A stretch of 64,000 bases of DNA, taken from Gnetum montanum. Lineage: Eukaryota; Streptophyta; Gnetopsida; Gnetales; Gnetaceae. Below, piece by piece: positions 34,071-46,784 of this stretch. The position numbers were made by a program, and so were the translations under genes. The notes under the pieces were generated by a model. It was not told the DNA's origin. It worked only from the letters and a program-made list of their open reading frames with translations, and did no database searches. The stretch spans positions 170,144 through 234,143 of the forward strand of contig MNCI01017832.1 in assembly GCA_015680685.1 (NCBI GenBank), written 5' to 3'. Numbering within the stretch: the stretch's first letter is position 1; each line of letters opens with the position of its first letter.

Positions 34071-36273
34071 ATGGCTTCCAAATGTCAAATTTCACCTCAA
34101 GCCCCTTCAGGTAGTGACTCTTTATTGCCTAATAATGTTTTTCTACACTAAAATAATGTTCTTACTACTTCTGATCAGGTTCGTAGCTTGCTTGGGAAGA
34201 ATGGTTTTCAATTTCTCACTACTTCTAGATTGGCTAATTTACTGGTTTTCCCAATTTTTAAACTTTCCTTTTGCAAGGGTGTTCTTGCAGAGTGGTTCGA
34301 ATAATATGATAATAAGAAAAGCATTGTTTTTGAATTATTTTTTCGAGTGGTAATGATCCTTCCTCTTGATATCAAAGTAATCTTAGGTTTTCAACCAGGA
34401 AAGGATCTGTTGATTCTTACAACTCATTCTCCAAAATTTAAATCTTTTTGTAGATAAAACTATCCAATTATGTTGTTCATTCTGTCATTCACAAAAACCA
34501 ATTCATTTGTAAAGATTTCATTAATGATGCTTATTTTGACTTATTTTTATTCATCAGTAGCAAGGTTCTATAGTATAGACAACAATTCAATGTTAGTTCT
34601 TATTCTATTTTCATACTTCATGGTGCCATAATTGGTAGGTTTTATGATTGGTTGATGTCATGTTTCTCTATTTTTTATACTGCTATGGCCGAAATTTCTG
34701 TTTCCCACCAATATCTTTTAAAATCCTATACTCTATGTTGTATACCTTTGATCATGTGTATGATCTTAAGCTATGATCATTCCAAAAAATGTTTTACTTG
34801 TTATAATTCTTGATTGCACCCTAAATTTCTTGAAGATGAGCGTGTTATAAGGAGTAAGATTATGGGTGCCCAAAATGGTCAATTAACTTTATAGCAAGTT
34901 CGGAGTCAAGAAGAAATCAATGAGGTACTTTCTTATTTTTTTATTATTTCCTTATTTCTTAATTATGTTTTTATTTTATGTATTTGAAAGTGTAATCTAG
35001 GATATAGAATGAACCAATGCAGAGTGTTGAATTTGCATAAGTTGAAGAAATTCAAGGTATTTCAACATTTGGTATAGCTCAATCACAAGAACAAGTCATA
35101 GTTCCTACTTCTAAGGTATATATTTAAATATAATTTACTAAATTAAATATCTTATTTATATTTTTATTTCTAATAAATTTATTTTTTAGAGACAACATAT
35201 TGGGCAAGGTTCTAGTAGTCTAGTAGTTATAAGATAATCAACCCAACAACAAGCTTAACAACAATTCCAACCAGCTTTTCAACAAGGTTCAAGACATGAT
35301 AAGGAAAAGCAACCAGAGGTAGGTTTTAATTATTTGAATACTTTCTTCTTTTCCTTGTATAACATTAATAATAATTTAATTTTTTTTTTTAAAAAATCTA
35401 TGTTGCAGAGGTCTATGGAGCAATAGTATTTTATTCAAGAGATGGATAGAGGTGATGCAGGTGCTACTTCTGTAGAGACTCCCATTTCACCACCACCTAC
35501 ATCACCACTCATACTTTCTTTTTCTTTGACACCTGGAAGAGGTTCCCTTCCACAAGTAGCACGAACAATAATTTTTGAATATATTCCAATGGTTTCTTCT
35601 TTCTCTATCTCTGGTTCTTCTTATTCTATGTGAAAGATAGTAGTAGTTGCTGAGGAAGAACTTGTGCTTCTTTGGTGTATTAATTGACGAATTTCAAACA
35701 ACAAAGCCTAGTCTATTCATGAGGACTTCTATCATTTACGGGAGTCATAATCATGCAATTTCAAAGTAGATTATGATTTAGTATAGGATGGACTTCCATC
35801 ATCTTGGCATATAATTCCTAAGGAGGCTCCAGATGCTATACAAAATCTAGAGCAACTCTTACAAGAGTTGGAAAGTGCAACATGTTATGCTTGCCATCTG
35901 GATACTCATGCATGTTTCCTTCAAATTGATCATGATCGATTTTACGTAATATATATATTTTTCTCTCTTTTCTCCTTTTGGTTTGTTGATTTATTCATAA
36001 CTCATACTTTAAATTTTGTTTCTATAGAGAAAGGAAAAAGAATGGCAAAGAGACATGGATGATCGATCAATGGAAATGTTGAAGACTCAACTTCAAAGAA
36101 AAGAGGAATTAGTAGTTGTAGCGAGACATGTGATCGAATATATCAAACAACTATGTGATGGACTGGTTGGATGTAAAGCAATGCTTAGAAAACTAGATGC
36201 TACTACTAATGAGAGAGAATCCCAATTGAAGATAGTTATAGATCTTCTTGAATCTTTTGGTCGTAACAAATAA
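34071..36273 (+). pseudogene. Multi-exon antisense gene carried inside the chromovirus
   Basis: Runs opposite to the element. Five exons can be drawn with canonical GT-AG borders, all phase 0: about 34,071-34,924, 35,008-35,115, 35,190-35,318, 35,409-35,945 and 36,028-36,273 (TAA). The frame holds across exons 2-5; nearly all lesions are single stops consistent with CAA/CAG/CGA or TGG changed by C-to-T. Exon 1 has stops and one shift; its VLAEWFE / RVVMILPLDIKVILGFQPGK segment loosely recalls plant mobile-domain (PMD) proteins, a low-confidence idea. Exon 3 is Gln-rich; exon 4 has a Ser/Thr/Pro-rich part and CYACHLDTHACF; exon 5 is an intact helical, charged tail. Introns are kept, so it was acquired as genomic DNA or is spliced from the opposite strand. 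Confidence 0.6.
36028..36273 (+). CDS. Intact last exon of the antisense gene
   Basis: 82 codons including the stop, with no lesion, opening right after a tttctatAG acceptor. The peptide is Lys/Glu/Arg-rich and probably a coiled coil (MEMLKTQLQRKEELVVV, RESQLKIVIDLLESFGRNK). It is followed by an AT-rich stretch with aataaaataaaataatatt near 36,355, a possible poly(A) signal. Function unknown. Confidence 0.5.
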   Translation, partial: RKEKEWQRDMDDRSMEMLKTQLQRKEELVVVARHVIEYIKQLCDGLVGCKAMLRKLDATTNERESQLKIVIDLLESFGRNK

Positions 36274-36483
36274 TTACCGTTGTCCCTTTTCTTTATTTTC
36301 CCATTCTAACCCTTTTTTGTCTTGAATGATGTACTTCCTCTTCATTCCTTTTTATAATAAAATAAAATAATATTTTCCTACATGTTGTTATTTTTCTTAA
36401 ATGTACTTGTGTTATATGATAATAATAAAATAAGGTTTTTCTTTCATTTTGGTTCCTGGATCGTGGTTTTCTTCAATACCAAA

Positions 36484-37091
36484 TGTGACATCCCATTCCT
36501 AGATGTCATAAAAATATGAATGCCTAATTTATTATATTCATCATGGATAACATATTGGAAAGATTATAAACACTTAAATAATTAATTAATTAACAAATAA
36601 ATAATTGATACTAAAGAATTAAGCAAGGAAAGAAAAATGGAAGAGAGTACTGTAATGCCCTTTTGGGTTGTCTTCCTATGCCACTTAAGCCTTAGAGGAA
36701 ATCTAGCACTGCCACCACAGTTAGGCCTATAACCTGGATAGAAATGCAAGCCAGTCCCCTTCTTGTCCTACTTCATCCAACTCTTACTCACCTCTCCAGG
36801 CTCCGCAACTCCATGTTAGCATGACCTCTAACCCTGACCTTAAATAGCATAGGTCAAACCCTTTNTAGTCCCCTTCTTGTCCTACTTCATCCAACTCTTA
36901 CTCACCTCTCCAAGCTCCGCAACTCCATGTCAGCATGATCTCTAACCCCGACCTTAAATAGCATAGGTCAAACCCTTTCCCAAGGGATACATGAATAGTC
37001 ATAACTCCTCATAACAAGGTACCCCTTCATTAGAAGGTTAATTACATCGTTTACAATTGTTTCCATCCTTAACAAGGGATGGGACATTATA
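36484..37091 (-). repeat. Chromovirus 5' LTR
   Basis: 608 bp, matching 29,101-29,614 throughout. The extra length comes from a ~114-bp repeated segment on the two sides of N36865. Confidence 0.9.
36752..36978. repeat. 114-bp repeat flanking N36865
   Basis: The agtccccttcttgtcctact ... aaaccctttn segment left of the N is repeated right of it with a few mismatches. Either a true LTR duplication or two unmerged haplotype or contig ends. Confidence 0.8.
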
Positions 37092-37400
37092 AAAAAGCTC
37101 ATTCATGAAGTAAATTTTTGACTCTACAAATAATATTAAACTTCCAACTAACCTAGTAGAGATATTCTTGAGGTAACTTGTAAAACCTGATTTTAATTCT
37201 AAAAGCTACATCATCAAGCTCACATGGCAAAACTAAACAAAGTATTCTTTGTAGAGCTATTTTCAACTCTATGAATCTCCTCTATGTTTGTAGAGTTGAT
37301 CTAACAGTGTCATTCTCTATAATTTTTTTAAACAAAAATTTCTTCTTCATGACCTAATATGGTAAACATGTTTTAATAATTCTTTTTCAAATTAAGTCCT
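37092..37400. repeat. Degenerate repeat array, right part
   Basis: Continues the tagagct/tctacaaat texture seen at 27,780-29,100, starting exactly at the chromovirus target duplication. Confidence 0.6.
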
Positions 37401-40400
37401 TTTCTTGTAGTGAGGGTTTCATTTAGCACTCAAATATTTGTTCCAATGTCCATTAAGATGAAATTCATTGATAAGCTCTATGATTGCATTCTTGTTGATC
37501 CTAGTTTAGCTAATAGGTAAACATAGCACATGTTTGTTCCATTTTAACTCACATAAGACCTATCTTTAATGGCTTAGCTAAGTTATCTTGCATGCTATTG
37601 ATTTTAAGTTTGAAGCCATAGCTCTTCAAATCATCTAGAAATTTTACAAACTTCTGTATTCAATAGAGTAGAATGGCTTTAAAATCCATTTTCTCAAGGA
37701 TATATATCACAAAGCCCTTAATTTAAGTGGCATCTTTGTTATAACTTCAAAATTTTCTCTTTGGATTTATCTCCTAAAACTTTCATGCATTAAATTATAG
37801 CTCAATCATATTAAGCTATTGGGTCTTCTAGAAATGAAAATTAAGCCTTGCTCCATTAATGGCTAAAAAATTATTGCAAATTACTAAGACTTAAAATTCC
37901 CTTACTTCAAAGGAGGATCAACTAAATAAAATGGAATTTAAATTTCTAGCATTTCTATGAGCACTTCCCATTGAAATTTTTCTTCAATTTAGGACTTAAT
38001 TTCATATAATTAGTAACATAACTTGAGTCATTATCTACTACAAATTCCAAAAACTCTTATGGAAATACTTCTTGCTCTACCTTTCATTTGGCTTATTCAA
38101 TCCCTTGGGTATGTCGAGCTTTATTTTAATGCAACTAAATTTTCTTAGAAATCATTGTTCTAGAAAAGTGGCCATTGTTGCAACAACACCATTACAGGAG
38201 GAAATATCAAATTAGCAATAAGAAGGATAAGTATAATTCTTTAATGTAAGATACTTCCCTCATTTTTCATCATCATACATTACTAAGAAGGATCATAATA
38301 ATCATGCTCCTTTTATGACAATAAATTCAACATCTCATAGATGAAAGTATTTTCATTGAAAGAAGAACACAACTGTTAGTAAGAATTCATGCCCATCCCT
38401 TTCTTCACCATCATCTTGAAACAAATAGAATTAATGGAATCATGCTTCTAAAGATCAAGAAAATAAAGTTTTCACTCCTTCTATAGATAGGGGCAAAGGT
38501 GAAATACCCAAGTGTATGAGAAAGAGAACTTCATATTTAAAATTTAATCATTAAGATCAACACTTGAGATGCTACAAAGAAACTCAATCATACTCTTAAC
38601 CATTTCATAATGTTAATCAAAAAGAAGATTAAAAGTATTAGCCTTGAACTTAATCATGGAGGAAGAGGCCTAAATTTAATGGCTTTAGTTGTAGAGTATG
38701 TTTTGTTTATTTACGTGTATATTTTTTGAAACTAATGATATATAAAACTCTAATTTTCTTATTCTTTTGACTTGAGGTAATTTTTAAATGTTTTCTAAGC
38801 ATATAGATCTATTAATTTTGGTTTTTTATTTCTTTAACATGATTTTTATATGTGTCTATTTTTTATTTTAATGATCGATCAATTTTGATTTTCATATTCT
38901 TTTGAGTATGTTTTGTGTGCACATGGAAAATCAATAATGTGCTTTATGAATGCTTACCCTAAGAGACAAATGGTATATAGGTGAGGTTACAGATGCAATG
39001 ATAATGCAAGAGTATGAAATAGGTCCAATGTGAAACTTTGATTGATGGAGCACATACACAACACTAATTCATACATTCCCTTTTCTTTTATCATCACTAG
39101 TGAATGAACCATCTATTCAACAAGGACCTAGATTGTATGTAAAAAGTGGAAAAGATGCTACTACTAGATCCATGGGAAGTCTAGTGGACCTCTACTTTAA
39201 TGTGTAAGCTTACAATTTAGAAAATGTTGTATTATCAATGGATCTCATGACCATTGGAATGAGTGTTAGTCAATGGCATTGAATCTTGTTTATGCTTATC
39301 TTGCATAAACACATTACTAAGAGGAGTTTTATGATTTTATGATCCTATGCTTGCCACATTGAGCTCATGGATGACCTACTTGATTCATTAAGAAAATGTT
39401 AATATCTTCATGTGATGACCTAGTACTTTAAGTATCTCCAAGGGATTACCTTTCAAAAGTAATGATCCTCTCCTCTGTTCAGAAAAAGAAGAAGAAAATA
39501 GGAAAAAGGAAAAAAAGAAAAAAAATAGAAAACATGAGATATTTTTAAAAATGAAAAGAAGATGAGATGATGGAGATATAAACAATGAATTTTGTACTTT
39601 TAGTAAACACAAATTGGTTAGATTACCATTTTAGTCTAGAAATGTTTTTGTGTTATTCAGAACTAAGAATACAAGTTATGTTTATGTCTTTCAAATTAGT
39701 AGTTTTATCATCTATGTAAGATTATTTATGTATGACCAAGTGATTAGTCACTTGGAACGATCAAACAAGTATAAGTTTATGATTATTAGTTATTGCACTA
39801 CTCGAGATCTAGTGGGTTTGAAGACCTCGAAAATACTCTCAAAGGAACCTCATATGAAGTTAGATATTACTTTTAATAATGTCCTAATCGAATAGTTAAG
39901 AAAAGAAAAAACAATCATCTCATGACATCTATATGTTCATTATCCACCTAAAGTATAATGTCTACACTGGATTATTTAGTGTAGCCATAGAAACTGAAGA
40001 AAGGTTTTCAATAATGTCAAATTTGGGAACATACCCTACATACATGTAGGGAAGGAAGAAACCCAAACTAGATTTTTGAGCTTCTAGATGAATTTGCAAC
40101 ACTTTATTTAATTCAAGTTCATTAATGTTTTGACCTTGGAATAATCAAAACTAGATGATATTGGAAGTAGTGGTGCTACCTTGCATCTTTGAAGGAAGAC
40201 TTAGAGGGCTATCCTTGTTCGTTAGGTAAGCAATGGTGAAGTGAAGTAATAGAAGATCCCTTGTAAAGTATGGTGAATATGCTTGAGCTCCAATAAACTA
40301 ATTAAATTCTTAACTAGTGCTCAATGATATTGCATTTTCCCATTCTTCTATTTAGTCCATTTAAGTTCTCCATTCCTTTTTCCTTCTTTAAACCATCTCT

Positions 40401-43068
40401 AGTTTAGTGTTGTGGATGCAAAATATTAGCCAATAAAGCAAAGGATTAGATTTGACCATTCAAAGAGTAGACTTGTATTTGATGTTGATATTTCACTAAT
40501 TGTTGAGAATCCACAAGTGTCTCATGATGGGATTTGTAAGGGCAAAAAGGTAGGAGCCTATTATGGAGAGTACCCACTTATAAATGCTCTGTGGCTCAAC
40601 ATTATGAGTGAGTAAGCTTGATGCTTAAATATCTATAGGATGGTAGTGGTTGTGTTACATAAAACACTTCTTGATCTCATTCTCAAGTGGTAGTGACTCT
40701 ATAGTTCTTAGCAGTTGACCAAGACATTTCATTTTTTGTTAATTTTAATTCTCTACTTATTTATTAACTTATTTAATGAATTTTCATTCTAGTTAGTTAC
40801 CAAGGATTCATGTTTTTACTTTCTTCTTTCACTTCTCAAAGATTAGGATTCTTGTTTTTCTTTAGTTTTGGCTTTGATGACAAAAAGCATAATGGTTGGA
40901 TACATAATGAAATTTTTATATGTACTCTATGCTAGTAAATTTGGGAATTTCAGCAATTAAAATGATATGTTTAGTTTTTATTTAAATTTTTAAAAATTTT
41001 TGGTAATATTTTTACTTTTTCATGGCACTTTTTCAGCATTTGTGATATGTTTCTATTTTTTCTTAGAAAAAGGAAAATTTGCCATGTGTGGACCCATGTG
41101 TTTTAAAAATTTTTATTAAAAATAATAATAATTATTAAAATTAAATTAGTAAATATAGAAATAATGGACAATAATAATAAAAATGATAAATATTATTAAA
41201 AGATAAAATTGATTGACTAATTAATTAATTAAAAAGAAGTGTACATATGTTCGAGAGTGCCAGCGCACTTAATTAAAGTAGCATACTGCGTGACCTTTCC
41301 AAAAGGTGGTGCCCATCGGTAATGTTTTTTGTTCTTTTTTAAAAAATATAATATAAACTTTTTAAAATATGTATAACATGTTCTCTTTTCATTGTTTCCT
41401 GATGCCGTCTTTTCTCCCATTACCTTTTTCTTCCCTATCACATTCTCCGTTGCACATGTGCGCTTTTAGTTTCTTACCTTTTCCACGTTCCTCATCTCTC
41501 ACCATGCCTTTCCCTATGTACGCCATTCCATGCATTTCGCACAGCTCCCATATGCTTCCTTTCTTTCCATCATCCACATTCCTGCCACATGCATTTAACA
41601 CCTTTCCTCCTGTGTGTGACTTTCCCTTTTTCTTAGTTTTATTTTACTTTGTGTGCACACATATAGTGAATTTTCTCTTACTTCTTTTGCTTTCTTTTTG
41701 AATTCCTCAATTTTTTCCCAAAACTAGTTATTTCTTGCTCCCACATTGGCCCTTTAAATGCAAATCTCATGCAGCTTTTATCATGGTAAACTTTGTTCTT
41801 TGGTGGTAATGCATAGTTTTCGTGTTTGAGTTACGTGTCTCGTATCTTAGTCATGGGAAAGAGGCCCAATATCACTTATAATTTTTAATGTTTTTATATC
41901 ACATTGTGCACACTTATATGAGTTGGAATCTTGGCTATGTTAATTTTTTACATATTATCCTTGGGTTTTATACGTTTCATTATTTTTGCTGATATTTTTT
42001 GAGATAGATGTATAGAATCACGAGGTACTAACATGATTATTTAGTATTTTTCTATAGTAAATCAAGTTCTAATTATTATGTTCCATGCACTAAAGGTTAC
42101 AAACTCAAAGAACCTCAAGCCTTAGCAGTGGAATTGGTTGGAAGACAATGACCACTCAAACCATCAAATGAATCTAGTCTAATAGAGCCTTCTTAACTAA
42201 GAAGATCATTAGGACACACATAACAATGACCACTAGGAGCAAAGCCAAATGGTCCATTGGTAGATCCCATTATACTAAGAATGTCTAAGAAAAGGTACTA
42301 CAGTAGGACCAAAGTGGAATTTTTAAAGCAAAATTAAAAAGCTTAGAAAAGAAAGTCTAGAGATATCCACCATACCCTTAGTACACATTAAACATGCCAA
42401 GAGTTATTTCATCACTGCCACCACCTCTTGGTGCTTTTTCTTGAGATGTCAAGTTTATATTATATCTTATATCATATCTTATTATAATTCTTGTATGTCA
42501 ACCATAAGATAAGTTATGTTTAGTCCAATTTTTATTATTATAAGCTAAGAAACTAGCTTAATTTAGTTGTAGAGGAATCATGAGGTATCCAGTGATAATT
42601 TTTATATCTTTTTATTAGTCCAAATGCATTAAGTTATCTATGTATACTTAATCAGGACATATCATTAATGAATTTATTTTTTAAATTTATAAATTATAAT
42701 TAATTTAATTTCTTTAAATAGATTAACATAGCTATGTAATGCTTTATAATGTTTCCATCTTACTTGAGAAGGTCATACTTGTATAGAATAGTGTTTTGCC
42801 ATTGAGGATGTGATTGAGGAAATTGTATTACTTTTGTTATAGCTATTCCATAAGGGATTATGATATGGTTCAAATGTATGTTAGATTTTCATGTTGTGAT
42901 TGATTTATACAAGACTGTAACATGAAGTATTAGCCCCAAAACATCCATAAGAGATATCTTTTATATGTTCTTTTGACATTTACTATAAACTTATTAAGGT
43001 GCTTTGTAAAATTTAACTTCAATTGTTTAGTAATTGATGAACTTCATGAGATTTGAGTAGGAGACATT
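37401..43068. other. No recognised gene
   Basis: Mostly AT-rich. Minus-strand protein-like scraps at about 37,420-37,900 (IIELINEFHLNGHWNKYLS) hint at a decayed ORF. A plus-strand ORF at 39,650-39,895 has no motif. At 41,230-41,780 a locally GC-richer, pyrimidine-rich block (its ORF 41,369-41,701 is compositionally driven) and ctttaaatgcaaa at about 41,751 look like an old LTR promoter, but no partner was found. Around 42,220-42,340 an MTTRSKAKWSIGRS-like string could be the start of a dead gag. Confidence 0.4.
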
Positions 43069-43827
43069 TGAGTTCATCACCTAGCCCATGTGTGATTCTT
43101 AATGTGTTTTTTATATATGTCTTATTTGTGTTTGTGTCTCTTGTAGTTTTCTTGTTAGTGATGATTCTAGCATGCTTTGGCATGTGTGGAAATGCTTGAG
43201 AGATGTTTTAGATGCTTGGGATCTCAAGATAAGAGTCTTGATTTTTTGTGAACCTATCTAGAGAGCCATGCCCTTTGGGAGAAATTTTTCTCCTCCATTC
43301 TTACGACATCTGAACTAACTCAAGATGTCTTATTCAAGACATCTCCCTTAGTTTCAAGATTTCTCTTTTGAGAACTTGAAACTTTCGATTAGGACATCTC
43401 ATAATTCTCTAAGATATCTTAGTCAACTATGAGATGTTATTGGAGGAATTTATAATGACTCAATTTGTGAAATTAAATAACAAGGAAGATGACAAAACAT
43501 GAGAAAAAAGTATAAAGAAACTTCTTGTTCCTTCATTTTAGTTATGAGAGTTTAGGGAGTACAAGGAGAGCTCAAAAGTAAAGAGAGAGAGAAGAGAGAG
43601 TCTTGGCCAATTACATTGGTCATCATCCTTGTGTGTGATTGACTTTTTTGGGTGTAGTGTGAAGGTTGGATTAAATCACTTATCTATCCTTGGAAGTGTA
43701 TGCTTCCTTTGTGCTTGTAAATTCTTCTTTTAAGCAATAATAAAGCTTCTGCCTTTCTTTTTCTTATTTAAATTGGTTTTTTTGAATTAAGAGATTGGAT
43801 TGTCAAATCCAAGGAACATCCTCATCA
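43069..43827 (+). repeat. Gypsy 5' LTR
   Basis: Pairs with 49,247-50,040. Contains direct and inverted aagacatctc/gagatgtctt motifs at about 43,300-43,440. Confidence 0.82.
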
Positions 43828-44186
43828 TATTGGTATTATAGCACTTAGAATTGAAAATAATTGTATTCAAGTAGATACTTCTCACCGCAATTATAAAGAG
43901 TCACCTCAAATTCTCAAGATTTGGTGGATTCTCTCTTATTACCTATTCCACTCATCTTAGGGTTGTAAAAATTTTATTTTTACTTCTAAGTTGTCGTATC
44001 TTTAAATAATTTAAAGATAATTATAGAATTGGACATCCATTAACTTATAATAGCTACGTTTCAAATATCTTGAATTTATTTCTCTTAATATTTAAGTATT
44101 ATTGGTTTCATTCCTTGATAAATATTAAATATTTTACTTTTCCTTGTAGAATTTTGTGAAATTTGTCTTTCAGGTTACTTTCCATC

Positions 44187-45370
44187 ATGCATCTAACAAA
44201 GAAGATAGTTCAAGCTTTCCTAAGAGACATGGACAACATGAGAAATGCTCTCAAGCTTAATATTGAGAAACTTAAAAAGCTAGAAGAGAACAAAAGACAT
44301 GCTTCTTTATTAAAAGTAGCTAGGTAAGGAAATAACTAAAATAATTCTTTAAAAAGACCTTATTCAAGATATTTCTTCATGCCTTCCCTTGAAGATTATC
44401 TTCCTTTTGGAAATGAAGACCTTGGAGAAAATGAAGATTGAGATGACATCTTTCTTCATGCTCCTAGTACTGAGAATAAGTCTTAAGGGCTCATCTTTCT
44501 ATGGAAAGGGTAAGGAACTCTCTTCTAAGACTCAAGGAAAGCAAGGTGAAGGAATTAAGGTTTTTCTTGGTAAATCTTTTAGACATACTTCAAGAATGCC
44601 TCACGTTGAAGTCAAGTTCTTTAATGGAATGGAAGGTATAGAATCTTTCCACTATTGGCTGAAAATGATAAACAAATACTTTGAGCTTGAATATGTAGAA
44701 GACTATCAAAAGGTGTCATATGCTAAGACAAAATTAGAAGACATGATACTTGTATGATGGAAGAAGAAAAGTCACTCCTACAAGGTAAATAATGACACTC
44801 CTATCAAAGATTGATCTCTCATTCAATTCATGTTAAATAAAAGGTTTGAAAAATTTCATCATAGATAAAAAGCTATTTAAAGGCTTAAATATATAAGGTA
44901 AGGGGATAAAAATGTGAAAGAATATTCAATGGAATTTTGTAAAGATTTTCAACATGAGAAAATGTATTAGAATCATTATGAGTAAGCTTTTAATTTCTAA
45001 GGTAGGCTTAATAAGGAACCCTAGCAAGAATTCATCTTCTATGAATCTCAAACCTTGGATGAGGCATTTGATTTGGTTTTGAAAGATGAAAGAAAAATTC
45101 ACTATTTCAATAAATATCCTAGGATTTTTAAAGATAAAGAGTTGAAATCTTCTTAGGAAGATAAAGGATCTAAGGAAAAAGGTAATGCCAAGGAAAATTC
45201 ACAAGAGAAGTAGAGAAGACTAAAGGACAAGATTCCAATAATAACAATTCTAAGAAAGAGAAAGGTCAAGGATATGATACAACTTTCAATATCAAGGCTT
45301 CAATTATGGAGAGATAGGGCATAAACAATGAGAATGTAAGAAACCTAAGGCTTCAAAGGAGAAGGAATTA
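44187..45370 (+). pseudogene. Gypsy gag (decayed)
   Basis: From ATG 44,187. N-terminal helix (MHLTKKIVQAFLRDMDNMRN), then the retrotransposon-gag core VEVKFFNGMEGIESFHYWLK and YFELEYVEDYQKVSYAKTKL (44,600-44,757). A degenerate CCHC knuckle lies near 45,285-45,345 (FQYQGFNYGEIGHKQ, stop, ECKKP), with its Cys codons changed. Stops and shifts separate the parts. Confidence 0.8.
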
Positions 45371-45499
45371 CAAACTTCGAAAAAACGAAATGTATTCAAA
45401 TGAAGCTAATCTTACTGCTCCTTCAATTAAAGATATTATTGAAATTAATGCATTTATAGGAAATGTCAATAGTAGTGAAGATTCTTGAAAGAAGATTCT

Positions 45500-46780
45500 C
45501 TTTAGAATTTGGGCTAGATGTCTATCTATTGGCAAATGGATTTATATCTTAATAGATGGAGGTGCTTAAATGAATGTTATCTCCACCAAGGCTATTGATA
45601 GACCTGGATTAAAAACAATCCCTCATTCAAAATCCTACAAGATGTATTGGCTTTCTAGAGATAATTTCTAAGAGGTAAAGGAAAGATGCATTTTGTCTTT
45701 TAAGATTAGTTCTTTTAAATATCAAGTATAATGTGATATTCTTCCCATAGATAGTGCTAATGTCATTCATGGTAGACCTTGAAATTATGATAATAAGGGT
45801 ACTTATGATGGAGCTAGGAATATATGATTAGTTTCTAAAAAGGATGAGATTCATTAACTTATTCCAATGACATTGTAGTAATATCGAGATAATGTTCTAG
45901 TACTGATTATTGAATTTTTATAAGTAAAAAGGAATATCTCAAAGAACATGAATAGAATGGTTATGGCTTTGTGATTGTATTCATCACTGCTACAAGTAAA
46001 GAGGAACATCAAAATGAACTTCATCCAAAAATGTGACCTTTGGCATTGATATTTCCTGATGTCTTCAAAGGAAACCTGGAAGGGCTTCTACCAATGAGAT
46101 CCATTCCACACCAAATTAATTTTATGCTTGGAGCTACCATCCCAAATGAGAGAGATTATCATATAACTCCATAGAAAATGAAGAAGTTGCATAAGCAAGT
46201 GAATTACTCTCTAATGGTATTATTAAGAAATCCATTTCTCCTTTTACTATCCTAGTTGTACTTGTTCCTATTGAAGATATTGATGAATTGATAATGTGCA
46301 TAGATTTTAGAGTTTTCAATAGGATCACTATTAGCCATAGATTTTCTTTTCCTAGAATGGATGACATTCTTTATGTACTTGCCAATGCTAACATTTTCTC
46401 CAATATCGATTTAAAGCATGGCTATTAGCAAATAAGGATTAGATTGGAAGATGAATGGAAAATAACTTTTAAAACATTAGATGGCTTGTATGAGTGGTTA
46501 TTCATGCTTTTTAAACTAACTAATGATCCTAGCACTTTCATAAGACTTATGCATGATGTTATAAAAGACATTATTGGTAAATGTTGCATTATTTTTTTTA
46601 ATGATATTCTTATGTACCTTTCTAATGACAAAGAACATGTGCAACACTTGAGATTAATATGCTCAAAGTTTCATGAGGCTAAGTTGGTAGACCAATGCCA
46701 AGAAATTCATTTTATAAAGAAGGAAATTGTATACTTAGGTCATGTTATCACCAAAAATGAAATAGGTTTACTCCATAGAT
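45500..46780 (+). pseudogene. Gypsy protease and reverse transcriptase (decayed)
   Basis: Protease near 45,540-45,600 (ILIDGGA, stop, MNVIS; normally D-S/T-G-A). RT spans 46,080-46,780, with recognisable EDEWKITFKTLDGLYEWLFM (TxFxTxxGxYEWxVMPFGL), STFIRLMHDV and the FxDD box as FFNDILMYL, where the first catalytic Asp is Asn. GHVITKNEIG ends the RT part. Confidence 0.8.
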
Positions 46781-46784
46781 AAAT

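Larger units (their letters stand above)
29101..37091 (-). mobile_element. Ty3/gypsy chromovirus with antisense passenger gene
   Basis: LTRs at 29,101-29,614 and 36,484-37,091 (TG...CA, with inverted ends tgtgacatc / gatgttaca) are flanked on both sides by aaaaa, a compatible 5-bp target duplication. On the minus strand the order is 5' LTR, degenerate primer site (TGGTATTGAAG, about 36,472-36,482), a non-canonical 3.3-kb region holding a plus-strand gene, a gag remnant with zinc knuckle, PR, RT, RNase H, integrase, a chromodomain remnant, purine tract AAGGGGGGTAGAT and 3' LTR. The PR-RT-RH-IN order makes it Ty3/gypsy. Stops and lost catalytic residues make it inactive. Confidence 0.9.

Noticed and set aside
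41369-41701. Pro/Ser/Phe-rich 110-aa plus-strand ORF with a hydrophobic start
   Set aside because: Pyrimidine-rich composition accounts for it; no intron signals, homologous motif or partner copy seen.
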